From positions 6,758,001-6,822,000 of the forward strand of contig NZ_JBCJKP010000001.1 in NCBI RefSeq assembly GCF_039503195.1: a stretch of DNA of 64,000 bases, read 5' to 3'. Under the pieces are notes generated by a model. That model saw nothing but the letters and a program-made list of their open reading frames with translations, searched no databases and was not told the DNA's origin. Below, in pieces: positions 24,769 to 31,787 of the stretch (the first letter of the stretch is position 1; every line of letters begins with the position of its first letter). The translations under genes and the position numbers were made by a program. Source of the DNA: Streptomyces mirabilis (lineage in GTDB: Bacteria; Actinomycetota; Actinomycetes; Streptomycetales; Streptomycetaceae).

Positions 24769-26043
24769 GTGGCAGCGGAGATCGTCAATCCTCGCAGCGA
24801 CAGCAGTACGGGTCTTGAAGGCGACGTGGAGCCGGTCAATTCCGCCGGCTCCGTCGACACCGTCGGTTCCGACGGTTCCGTCGACTCCCTCGACTTCGAC
24901 CCTGCCTTTGCGCTGCACCGTGGCGGCAAGATGGCCGTGCAGGCCACCGTGCCCGTCCGTGACAAGGACGACCTGTCCCTGGCGTACACGCCCGGCGTGG
25001 CGAAGGTGTGCAGCGCCATCGCCGAGCAGCCCGAGCTCGTCCACGACTACACGTGGAAGTCGTCCGTCGTCGCTGTGGTGACGGACGGTACGGCGGTGCT
25101 GGGACTCGGTGACATCGGCCCGGAGGCCTCCCTTCCCGTGATGGAGGGCAAGGCCATCCTGTTCAAGCAGTTCGGCGGGGTGGATGCCGTGCCGATCGCG
25201 CTGGACTGCACGGGCGTCGACGAGATCGTGGAGACCGTGGTCCGGCTCGCTCCCTCGTTCGGGGGCGTCAACCTGGAGGACATCTCCGCGCCGCGGTGCT
25301 TCGAGATCGAGCGCAAGCTCCAGGAGCGGCTCGACATTCCCGTCTTCCACGACGACCAGCACGGGACCGCGATCGTGACGCTGGCGGCGCTGCGGAATGC
25401 CGCGAAGCTGACCGGTCGGACGCTGGGTGATCTGCGTGCGGTGATCTCGGGGGCGGGGGCGGCCGGGGTCGCCATCGCCAAGTTCCTGCTGGAGGCGGGG
25501 ATCGGTGACGTCGCGGTCGCGGACCGCAAGGGCATCGTCTCCGCGGACCGGGACGATCTGACCGACGTCAAGCGGGAGCTCGCCGGGATCACCAACAAGG
25601 CGGGGCTCACGGGGTCGCTGGAGTCGGCGCTCGCGGGTGCGGACGTCTTCATCGGCGTGTCCGGGGGTACGGTGCCGGAGCCGGCGGTGGCGTCGATGGC
25701 CGAGGGGGCCTTCGTCTTCGCCATGGCCAACCCGAATCCCGAGGTGCACCCCGAGATCGCCCACAAGTACGCGGCCGTGGTCGCCACCGGGCGGTCGGAC
25801 TTCCCGAACCAGATCAACAACGTGCTGGCGTTTCCCGGGATCTTCGCGGGGGCGTTGCAGGTGCGGGCGTCCCGGATCACCGAGGGGATGAAGATCGCGG
25901 CGGCCGAGGCGTTGGCCGCGGTCGTCGGGGACGACCTTGCCGCGGACTACGTGATTCCGTCGCCGTTCGATGAGCGGGTGGCTCCTGCGGTGACCGCGGC
26001 GGTGGCCGCGGCTGCTCGGGCCGAGGGCGTTGCCCGTCGCTGA
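24769..26043 (+). CDS. NADP-type malic enzyme
   Basis: The 424-aa protein has the malic N-terminal domain (DLSLAYTPGVAKVCSAIAE, catalytic Tyr in LAYTPG; GDIGPEASLPVMEGKAILFKQFGGVDAVPIALD) and the NAD-binding domain (RAVISGAGAAGVAIAKFLLEAGIGDVAVADRKG; FAMANPNPEVHPE). The motif VFHDDQHGTAIVTLAALRNAAK supplies the metal-binding acidic residues. It decarboxylates malate to pyruvate, giving NADPH for lipid and polyketide synthesis. Lengths and context correspond to the NADP-dependent enzyme of S. coelicolor. The GTG start has AAGGGG about 10 nt upstream; the first 45 residues are a disordered Ser/Asp-rich extension. Confidence 0.93.
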   Translation: MAAEIVNPRSDSSTGLEGDVEPVNSAGSVDTVGSDGSVDSLDFDPAFALHRGGKMAVQATVPVRDKDDLSLAYTPGVAKVCSAIAEQPELVHDYTWKSSVVAVVTDGTAVLGLGDIGPEASLPVMEGKAILFKQFGGVDAVPIALDCTGVDEIVETVVRLAPSFGGVNLEDISAPRCFEIERKLQERLDIPVFHDDQHGTAIVTLAALRNAAKLTGRTLGDLRAVISGAGAAGVAIAKFLLEAGIGDVAVADRKGIVSADRDDLTDVKRELAGITNKAGLTGSLESALAGADVFIGVSGGTVPEPAVASMAEGAFVFAMANPNPEVHPEIAHKYAAVVATGRSDFPNQINNVLAFPGIFAGALQVRASRITEGMKIAAAEALAAVVGDDLAADYVIPSPFDERVAPAVTAAVAAAARAEGVARR

Positions 26044-26060
26044 CGCGGTCGCGTGATTTC

Positions 26061-26093
26061 AGGGCCTCGCCGGGGTGCTCCCGGCGGGGCCCT
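26061..26093 (+). terminator. Terminator after malic enzyme
   Basis: Stem AGGGCC-TCGCCGGG with CCCGGCG-GGGCCCT and loop GTGCT, 17 nt after the stop codon. Confidence 0.8.
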
Positions 26094-26204
26094 GCTTCGT
26101 GTCCCGGACTGGTCCGTACGGGGGCCCTTGTCCGCCCCTCGGCGGGCGCGCGGCAGGGGAGAGCGGGGAGCGGGGGATGGGGCGGAGCCCTACCTGAGGA
26201 GCGT

Positions 26205-26224
26205 GGGGAACTGCGCGATCAGCC
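26205..26224 (+). repeat. Dispersed Streptomyces intergenic repeat, copy 1
   Basis: The 20-bp core GGGGAACTGCGCGATCAGCC matches the copy at 53706-53725 on the other strand at 18 of 20 positions and is a string I recall as very frequent between genes in Streptomyces. It lies in the 370-nt gap 26044-26413, which also contains three GGGGCGGAGCCC-like strings and otherwise only the promoter of the downstream gene. Confidence 0.6.
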
Positions 26225-26413
26225 CCCACGCGCCCGCGGCCGAGTGCGCGCGGGCGGGTGGGGAATCGGGGCGGAGCCCCGGGTGGGAGGTCGGCGGTTG
26301 CTTTCGCTTGCGGCCGGCGCGGACCGGTGTGACGTGGAGCGTGAGGGTGGCGGGACGTGTGTCACAGGGGGACGTGGTTCCGTCGGGCGGGGGCGGAGCC
26401 TATCGTCAAGGTC

Positions 26414-27379
26414 ATGTTCGCTGCCTACGCCGCCCGCATTGACCGTGACCAGCCGCTCACCGGCCTGGAGTTGGGGGAGCGCCCGGCCCCCGAGCAGAGG
26501 CCGGGCTGGACCACCGTGAACGTCAGGGCAGCGTCCCTGAACCACCATGACCTCTGGTCCCTGCGCGGCGTCGGTCTCGCCGAGGACAAGCTGCCGATGA
26601 TCCTCGGATGCGACGCGGCCGGCGTCGACGAGGACGGCAACGAAGTCGTGCTGCACTCGGTCATCGGACAGACGGGGCACGGGGTCGGCCCGAAGGAGCC
26701 CCGCTCCATCCTCACCGAGCGCTACCAGGGCACGTTCGCCGAACAGGTCTCCGTCCCGACGTGGAACGTCATTCCCAAGCCCAAGGAACTCTCCTTCGAG
26801 GAGGCCGCCTGTCTGCCGACCGCATGGCTGACGGCGTACCGCATGCTCTTCACCAACGCCGGAGTACGGCCCGGCGACTCCGTCCTCGTCCAGGGCGCCG
26901 GCGGCGGCGTGGCGACCGCCGCGATCGTGCTCGGCAAGGCCGCCGGTCTTCGCGTCTTCGCCACCAGTCGCGACGAGGCCAAGCGCAAGCGGGCGGTCGA
27001 GCTGGGCGCCGTGGAGGCACTGGAGTCCGGCGCACGGCTGCCGCAGCGCGTGGACGCGGTCATCGAGACGGTCGGCGCGGCCACCTGGTCGCACAGCATC
27101 AAGTCGCTGCGTCCCGGCGGCACGCTGGTCATCTCGGGCGCCACGAGCGGCGACCGCCCCTCGCACGCCGAGCTCACCCGCATCTTCTTCCTGGAACTCA
27201 AGGTCGTCGGCTCCACGATGGGCACCAAGGACGAGCTGGAGGATCTGCTCTCCTTCTGCGCCGCCACGGGTGTGCGCCCCGTCATCGACGAGGTGCTTCC
27301 GCTGGACCAGGCCCGGGAAGGGTTCGAGCGGCTGGCGGCGGGCGATCAGTTCGGGAAGATCGTTCTTACGGTGGGATGA
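26414..27379 (+). CDS. Zinc-binding-type alcohol dehydrogenase/quinone reductase (MDR)
   Basis: The 321-aa protein has the GroES-like N-terminus (VNVRAASLNHHDLWSLRGVGLAEDKLPMILGCDAAG) and the nucleotide-binding motif VLVQGAGGGVATAAIVLGKAAGL. NADP preference is suggested by ATSRDEAKRKRA after the second strand. The structural zinc cysteines are missing, so it belongs to the zinc-independent branch. Substrate unknown. The ATG at 26414 begins the homologous region; the upstream open frame is low complexity. It is followed by two hairpins, so it is likely monocistronic. Confidence 0.88.
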   Translation: MFAAYAARIDRDQPLTGLELGERPAPEQRPGWTTVNVRAASLNHHDLWSLRGVGLAEDKLPMILGCDAAGVDEDGNEVVLHSVIGQTGHGVGPKEPRSILTERYQGTFAEQVSVPTWNVIPKPKELSFEEAACLPTAWLTAYRMLFTNAGVRPGDSVLVQGAGGGVATAAIVLGKAAGLRVFATSRDEAKRKRAVELGAVEALESGARLPQRVDAVIETVGAATWSHSIKSLRPGGTLVISGATSGDRPSHAELTRIFFLELKVVGSTMGTKDELEDLLSFCAATGVRPVIDEVLPLDQAREGFERLAAGDQFGKIVLTVG

Positions 27380-27392
27380 GGGATGAGGGAAG

Positions 27393-27460
27393 CCTCGGCC
27401 GTTCCGGCCGAGGTGCAGTGCGGGGTGGTCGCGGCGGGCTCGGGAGGATTCGAGCCCGCC
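27393..27460 (+). terminator. Two consecutive terminator hairpins
   Basis: CCTCGGCCG-TTC-CGGCCGAGG (27393-27413) is followed by GGCGGGCTCG-N8-CGAGCCCGCC (27433-27460) after the dehydrogenase gene. Confidence 0.8.
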
Positions 27461-27475
27461 GTTTCGCGTGCCGTC

Positions 27476-27521
27476 TGTCAACTGGGGTTGACGCCCGCCC
27501 AGTTGTCAACTTAGATTGACA
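27476..27521 (+). promoter_or_regulatory. Tandem 18-bp palindromic operators before the HTH/Clp-N pair
   Basis: TGTCAACTGGGGTTGACG (27476-27493) and TGTCAACTTAGATTGACA (27504-27521) share the pattern TGTCAAC-N4-5-TTGAC and start 28 bp apart. The second ends 2 nt before the ATG of the HTH gene, so bound protein would block the promoter or the ribosome site. Autoregulation by the 69-aa HTH protein is the simplest reading. Confidence 0.75.
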
Positions 27522-27523
27522 GC

Positions 27524-27733
27524 ATGACCGAAGCAACGGATCTCGCCGAGCGTGCGGGTGATCGCGATCCGCGGATCGGACTGCGGGCGGTCTCCGCGCT
27601 GCGGAGGCTGCTGGAGCAGTTGGAAGCGGTACAGGTGCGCAGTGCGCGCAATCAGGGCTGGTCGTGGCAGGAGATCGCCGCGGAACTCGGAGTGAGCAGG
27701 CAGGCCGTGCACAAGAAATACGGGAGGCAGTGA
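27524..27733 (+). CDS. Small HTH DNA-binding protein
   Basis: The 69-aa protein is a single helix-turn-helix: a helical start (IGLRAVSALRRLLEQLEAVQVRSARNQGWSWQEIAAELGVSRQAVHKKYGRQ) with recognition helix SRQAVHKKYG. It resembles the short HTH regulators paired with Clp N-domain proteins in actinobacteria. Its stop overlaps the ATG of the Clp-N gene (TGATG), so the two are coupled. The twin palindromes directly upstream are its likely targets. Confidence 0.85.
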   Translation: MTEATDLAERAGDRDPRIGLRAVSALRRLLEQLEAVQVRSARNQGWSWQEIAAELGVSRQAVHKKYGRQ

Positions 27734-28299
27734 TGTTCGAGCGGTTCACGAAGGACGCCCGGGCCGTGGTCGCGGGAGCGGTCGGGCACGCCGAACGCAC
27801 GGGTGCCGAGGCGGTGGACGAGGAGCACATGCTTCTCGCCCTCCTCGATCGGGAGGGCAGCCGCGGCTCGTTCGCGCTGGTCTCACTCGGGGCGGCCGGT
27901 CGTCGGGACTCCATGGAACGGTCGCTCGCCGAGGCACGCCGGCGGGGCGGGCTCTCCCGCGCCGACACGGAGGCGCTCTCCGGGCTCGGGATCGACCTCT
28001 CGGAGATTGTCTCCCGGGTGGAGGAGGCCCACGGGGTCGGGGCGCTGGGATCGGGGAACGGAGGGGGCGGCGGTCGCCGTTCCAGGCGTCGGCCGTTCGC
28101 CCCGGGGGCCAAGGACGTGCTGACGCGTTCCCTTCGTGCGGCGCTCGCCCGTCATGACCGGCACATCGGCGACGAGCATCTGCTGATGGCCCTGACTGCT
28201 CGACCCGGTGTGCCGGCGGAGGTGCTCGCCGACCACGGGGTCACCTATGAGGCGGTCACGCGCGTGCTGTACGGCGGCGGGGAGGCCAAGGCGGGGTGA
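27733..28299 (+). CDS. Clp N-terminal (repeat) domain protein without ATPase
   Basis: The 188-aa protein has two Clp_N-like repeats: MFERFTKDARAVVAGAVGHAERTGAEAVDEEHMLLALLDREGS (about 1-75) and PGAKDVLTRSLRAALARHDRHIGDEHLLMALTARPGVPAEVLADHGVTYEAVTRVL (about 120-180). A Gly/Arg-rich linker joins them. In ClpA/ClpC this domain binds adaptors and substrates; here the AAA+ rings are missing, so it may be a substrate receptor, an anti-adaptor or a ligand sensor for the coupled HTH protein. The AAA+ absence is normal for this paired family. Confidence 0.88.
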   Translation: MFERFTKDARAVVAGAVGHAERTGAEAVDEEHMLLALLDREGSRGSFALVSLGAAGRRDSMERSLAEARRRGGLSRADTEALSGLGIDLSEIVSRVEEAHGVGALGSGNGGGGGRRSRRRPFAPGAKDVLTRSLRAALARHDRHIGDEHLLMALTARPGVPAEVLADHGVTYEAVTRVLYGGGEAKAG

Positions 28300-28403
28300 G
28301 TGAGCGGTCGGCACCGGGGACTTCGCCGGGGGCTTCTCCGAGGTCCCCGGCCGGAGCCCGGGGATCCCCTCGGGGCTCGGAAAGCCCCGGGCGGCGATGG
28401 GTG

Positions 28404-29462
28404 TCAGCTCTTCGACGTGCGCAGCGCGGCCCCGATGTGCGCCGCAGCCGTCGACAAGTGGCGGCGGGCCGAGCGGAGTTGGTCCTCCGTCACCCCGTGG
28501 TCACGGGCGGCGTCGCGGATGTCGTCGCGGAAGCGGTCCAGGAGGCGTTCGAGGTCACGGGCCGGGTCGCCGGTGGAGTCCTCGTGGGCCCAGGAGGGTG
28601 CGTAGTCGGCAGGGAACTCCTCCGGAGTGTCCGTGTACTCGGCGTATTCGGGCTTCGCCGACCCGGTGGCCGCCGCACCCGCGCGGCCGAAGCCGAAGTC
28701 CTTGCCGAAGGTCTTTCCGAAGTCGCCGAACTCCTTGGCCAGTTCGCTCAGGCCCTCACGGACCCCGTTCGGCCAGTCGCCGCGCGCGAAGCGGTCCTGG
28801 ACCTGCTCCTGGACCCGCTTGGCCATGCGCTGCATCTCCTCCTGCGCCTCCTTGGCCTGGCGCCGCGCGCGCTGCGCCTCGTCGCGGGCCCGGCGGCTCT
28901 CGTCCTTCGCGCGCCGGTTCTGCTCCTTCCACTCCTGCTTGACCCGCCGCATCTCCTCCTTGGCGACCCGCCACGATTCCTTGTCCCGGGAGTCTCCGAA
29001 GTCCCCGAACTCGCCCGCGGGACCTTCGTGTTCTCCGGTGCCGGTGCCGGTACCGGTGCCGCTCTTGCCGGTGCGCCTCGCCTCGGTGGCAGCGGCCCGC
29101 ATCTCTCGGCGCAGATCGCCCGCCGCGCCCCGCACATCGGCGCGGATCTCCGCGGCGAGCTCCGCGACCGAATCGCGGATCTCCAGCTCCAGGTCGGCCA
29201 GTTCGCCGCTGCGGTCGGCCAGTTCGGCGCGGCCCGCGTCCGTGATCGCGTACACCTTGCGGCCGCCCTCGGTGGTGTGGGTGACCAGCCCTTCCGCCTC
29301 CAGCTTCGCCAGCCGGGGGTAGACGGTGCCCGCCGAGGGCGCGTACAGCCCCTGGAAGCGCTCCTCCAGGAGCCGGATCACCTCGTACCCGTGGCGGGGG
29401 GCCTCGTCCAGCAGCTTCAGCAGGTAGAGGCGCAGGCGGCCGTGGGCGAAGACGGGAGGCAT
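28404..29462 (-). CDS. PadR-family regulator with long coiled-coil extension
   Basis: The 352-aa protein starts with a PadR winged helix (LRLYLLKLLDEAPRHGYEVIRLLEERFQGLYAPSAGTVYPRLAKLEAEGLVTHTTEGGRKVYAITDAGRAEL, residues 10-85). A helical region and a Gly/Thr linker follow, then a highly charged coiled coil of about 80 residues (SWRVAKEEMRRVKQEWKEQNRRAKDESRRARDEAQRARRQAKEAQEEMQRMAKRV). The end is an aromatic/Gly stretch and a C-terminal helical domain. Ordinary PadR proteins are about 110-200 aa, so the extension is unusual. Its ATG lies 1 nt after the stop of the DUF4097 gene, forming an operon. Confidence 0.88.
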   Translation of the reverse strand: MPPVFAHGRLRLYLLKLLDEAPRHGYEVIRLLEERFQGLYAPSAGTVYPRLAKLEAEGLVTHTTEGGRKVYAITDAGRAELADRSGELADLELEIRDSVAELAAEIRADVRGAAGDLRREMRAAATEARRTGKSGTGTGTGTGEHEGPAGEFGDFGDSRDKESWRVAKEEMRRVKQEWKEQNRRAKDESRRARDEAQRARRQAKEAQEEMQRMAKRVQEQVQDRFARGDWPNGVREGLSELAKEFGDFGKTFGKDFGFGRAGAAATGSAKPEYAEYTDTPEEFPADYAPSWAHEDSTGDPARDLERLLDRFRDDIRDAARDHGVTEDQLRSARRHLSTAAAHIGAALRTSKS

Positions 29463-29463
29463 G

Positions 29464-30339
29464 TCAGAGCACCTTCTTGTCGGTCGGGGTCTCCGGAGAA
29501 GCGGACGACCCGTCCTCGCGGGGCTCGTCCTCCGCCGTCGGCCTGCGGAGCATGGCGATGGAGCCGGAGACGGTCATCGCCTTCAACTTGCCGTTGCCCG
29601 CGCCCAGTCGGCCGGTGATCTTCTTGGCGCCCCACTGGCCGCTGACCCGGAGGTCCTCGAAGGCGCTGGAGACCGTGCCGCTGGCGGTGTTGGCCTCCAC
29701 CTCGGCGTCCGCGGGGTGCGGGAGGCGGATGGCGATCTCCCCCGAGACGTTCGACAGCTGGACGTCGGTGGGGGTGCCCCTGGGATCGAGGTCCACGATC
29801 ATCGAGCCGCTCACCGATTCGGCGCGCACGGAGCAGCCCGAGGCCTCGACCACGGTCAGGTCGCCGGAGACGGAGTTGAAGCGGAGGTCGCCGGAGACGG
29901 CCTGGGCCTCCAGGCTCCCGGAGACGGTCTCCACGCGGACGGGGCCGGTGATCCGCACGAGGGTCGTGTCGCCCGTGACGCCCCTGACCGCCACCCGGTT
30001 CTCCATCCCGGAGACCACGGCGGCGGCGCCGACGACGCCCACCTCGACGGAGGTGCCGGCCGGGACGGCCAACGTGACGACGGCGCTGCGGCGCCAGCCC
30101 TTGCGGTCGAGCCACTTGAGGAAGCCCTTCCAGGGCAGGTCCTCGTATGCCACCGTGAGCGTGCCGTCCTGCTGGGTCACGAGCAGTGGCGGGCCCTCCA
30201 GCTCGGAGACTTCCAGGCGGGCGGAACCCTCGTCGGTCCCCACGACGTTCACCGTTCCGTTGACGACGCGCACATGAAGTGCCGTCACGGGGTCGTCGAA
30301 GGTGAGCTTCCTCGGCTCTGCGACGGACCACTCGGACAT
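29464..30339 (-). CDS. DUF4097 beta-helix-like protein
   Basis: The 291-aa protein has repeated strands with the pattern VSGD/VSGS (VETVSGSLEAQAVSGDLRFNSVSGDLTVVEASGCSVRAESVSGSMIVDL...LSNVSGEIAIRLPHPADAEVEANTASGTVSS), the right-handed beta-solenoid typical of DUF4097/DUF4098 adhesin-like proteins. No signal peptide is visible. In Firmicutes such proteins accompany PadR or LiaF-type envelope-stress systems; here it is co-transcribed with a PadR gene. The ATG at 30339 gives full family length. Confidence 0.88.
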   Translation of the reverse strand: MSEWSVAEPRKLTFDDPVTALHVRVVNGTVNVVGTDEGSARLEVSELEGPPLLVTQQDGTLTVAYEDLPWKGFLKWLDRKGWRRSAVVTLAVPAGTSVEVGVVGAAAVVSGMENRVAVRGVTGDTTLVRITGPVRVETVSGSLEAQAVSGDLRFNSVSGDLTVVEASGCSVRAESVSGSMIVDLDPRGTPTDVQLSNVSGEIAIRLPHPADAEVEANTASGTVSSAFEDLRVSGQWGAKKITGRLGAGNGKLKAMTVSGSIAMLRRPTAEDEPREDGSSASPETPTDKKVL

Positions 30340-30404
30340 GGTGCAGACCTCCCAACGACCCGACCAGACCGGGCGCGCGTCTGGACTCGACGTAATCTGG
30401 ACTC

Positions 30405-30444
30405 GACGCGCCATATCGCGTCTTCCGCTATTCACGATATATCG
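30405..30444 (-). promoter_or_regulatory. Candidate PadR operator/promoter
   Basis: A perfect 10-bp palindrome CGATATATCG (30435-30444) and a related CCATATCGCG (30411-30420) lie 70-105 nt before the DUF4097 start. AT-rich palindromes of this sort are common PadR targets and stand out in this GC-rich DNA; binding is inferred. Confidence 0.45.
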
Positions 30445-30572
30445 CGGGTGCGGAAAGTCAAGGCACTCGTTTGGGGGAAGTGACGCCCTCGCTGTCGGGG
30501 CTTGCGGGTGAGTGGCGGGGACGTGGTGGGCAAAACGGGCCATTGCGGTCGCCGTCGATCTACGGTGTGCCC

Positions 30573-31400
30573 ATGCCCACGACGCCCGACCCGTCCCAGG
30601 CCAAGGCCGCCGGCGCCCTGCTGCTCTGCCGGGCAGGGCACGAGTCCGTCGGTCTGGCCGCCCAGCTGTTGCGGGAGCGGATGCTGCTCACCGGGGCGGG
30701 ACCCGGGTGGAGCGTGCTCGTTCCGGAGGGGGAGCCCTGGCTGCACGGCGCCGAGCCCGTCGACCGCGTGGTCACGGGGTGGGCCACCGCCCTGGCCGTC
30801 AGCGCTCCCTGGCCCGTACTGGCCCTGTGGTGGGACGCGGACCGCAGCGGCCTCACCCTCGCGGCGGGCTTCCGGCGCACCGTGGGCTACGAATGGCTGG
30901 CGAACGGCACCCCGGTCGGTGAGGACGAGGCGATGTGCACCTTCGCCGCGCGGCTCGGCCTCGACCCGGTCCTCGACATGCAGGCGCTCGACCCGCTGAC
31001 CAGGCCGGGATCCGGGGCGGACGCCCGCGCGCGCCTGCGGGGACTGCTCGCCGTCCTCACGCGCGCGGGGGTGCTGCTGCCGGCCGGGCTCGGACCCGGG
31101 GAGCCGGCCGACCGGCTCCTCGAGGTGGCCCGGACCCAGCCAGGTGCCGAGCAGATCGAGTGGCACGGGTGGCGGGCGGCGGTCCGGGCGGAGCTGGAGG
31201 CGGTGGAAGGCGCCGGTGGGAGTTCCTGGCTGCGCGGGCGCCGGGCCCGTGTCCTCGCGACCGGGCAGCTGGCCGCCGGGCTGCCGCTCACCGTGTGGGG
31301 CGTACGGCGCCACAGCGCAGGCTGGATCGTCGCGGGGACGCTCCTGATGTTCCACGGGGCGCTCGGCCTCGCGTACGACCGGCTGCGCGCCTTCGACTGA
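30573..31400 (+). CDS. Conserved hypothetical protein with C-terminal hydrophobic segment
   Basis: The ATG at 30573 opens a 275-aa protein (MPTTPDPSQAKAAGALLLCRAGHESVGLAAQLLRERMLL). It contains LALWWDADRSGLTLAAGFRRTVGYEWLANGTPVGEDEAM and ends in a hydrophobic stretch (SAGWIVAGTLLMFHGALGLAYDRLRAFD) that could be a single membrane helix. I do not recognise a domain. It is divergent from the DUF4097/PadR operon and convergent with the small gene at 31428. Confidence 0.7.
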   Translation: MPTTPDPSQAKAAGALLLCRAGHESVGLAAQLLRERMLLTGAGPGWSVLVPEGEPWLHGAEPVDRVVTGWATALAVSAPWPVLALWWDADRSGLTLAAGFRRTVGYEWLANGTPVGEDEAMCTFAARLGLDPVLDMQALDPLTRPGSGADARARLRGLLAVLTRAGVLLPAGLGPGEPADRLLEVARTQPGAEQIEWHGWRAAVRAELEAVEGAGGSSWLRGRRARVLATGQLAAGLPLTVWGVRRHSAGWIVAGTLLMFHGALGLAYDRLRAFD

Positions 31401-31427
31401 CGCCCACCCGCTCCCGACGTCGGGGGC

Positions 31428-31610
31428 CTACTCCTCGTCGTCCTCGTCGTCCAGCCGCGCCAGCCACGTCGCCAGCCGCTCCACGGGCACCTCGAAGTCC
31501 GGATTGAGGTCGACGAACGTACGCAGCTGCTCGGCGAGCCACTCGAAGGTGACCTCCTCCTCGCCGCGCCGCTTCTCCAGTTCCTCGATGCCACGGTCGG
31601 TGAAGTACAT
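31428..31610 (-). CDS. DUF6104 family small acidic protein
   Basis: The 60-aa protein MYFTDRGIEELEKRRGEEEVTFEWLAEQLR... ending LARLDDEDDEE is strongly acidic and helical and highly typical of a short family found beside kgd in Streptomyces. No function is known to me. It is transcribed in the same direction as kgd, with a terminator hairpin between the two. Confidence 0.8.
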   Translation of the reverse strand: MYFTDRGIEELEKRRGEEEVTFEWLAEQLRTFVDLNPDFEVPVERLATWLARLDDEDDEE

Positions 31611-31727
31611 GGATGGTGCTCCGTCGGTGAAAGTGAAGGGGAACGCTGAGAAAAGGATAAGTGGGCGCACGGGGCGCCCGGAGGGCCTCGGACCCCGTAG
31701 CACCGCAGGAACGGTGGCACAGGGAAA

Positions 31728-31760
31728 GGCCCGGCCTCCGGTGTTCTCGGAAGCCGGGCC
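31728..31760. terminator. Terminator downstream of kgd
   Basis: GGCCCGGC-C-TCCG pairs with CGG-A-AGCCGGGCC around a 7-nt loop, 28 nt after the kgd stop. Confidence 0.75.
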
Positions 31761-31787
31761 CTTCACCGGACGTGAGCGGGTCGAGGG

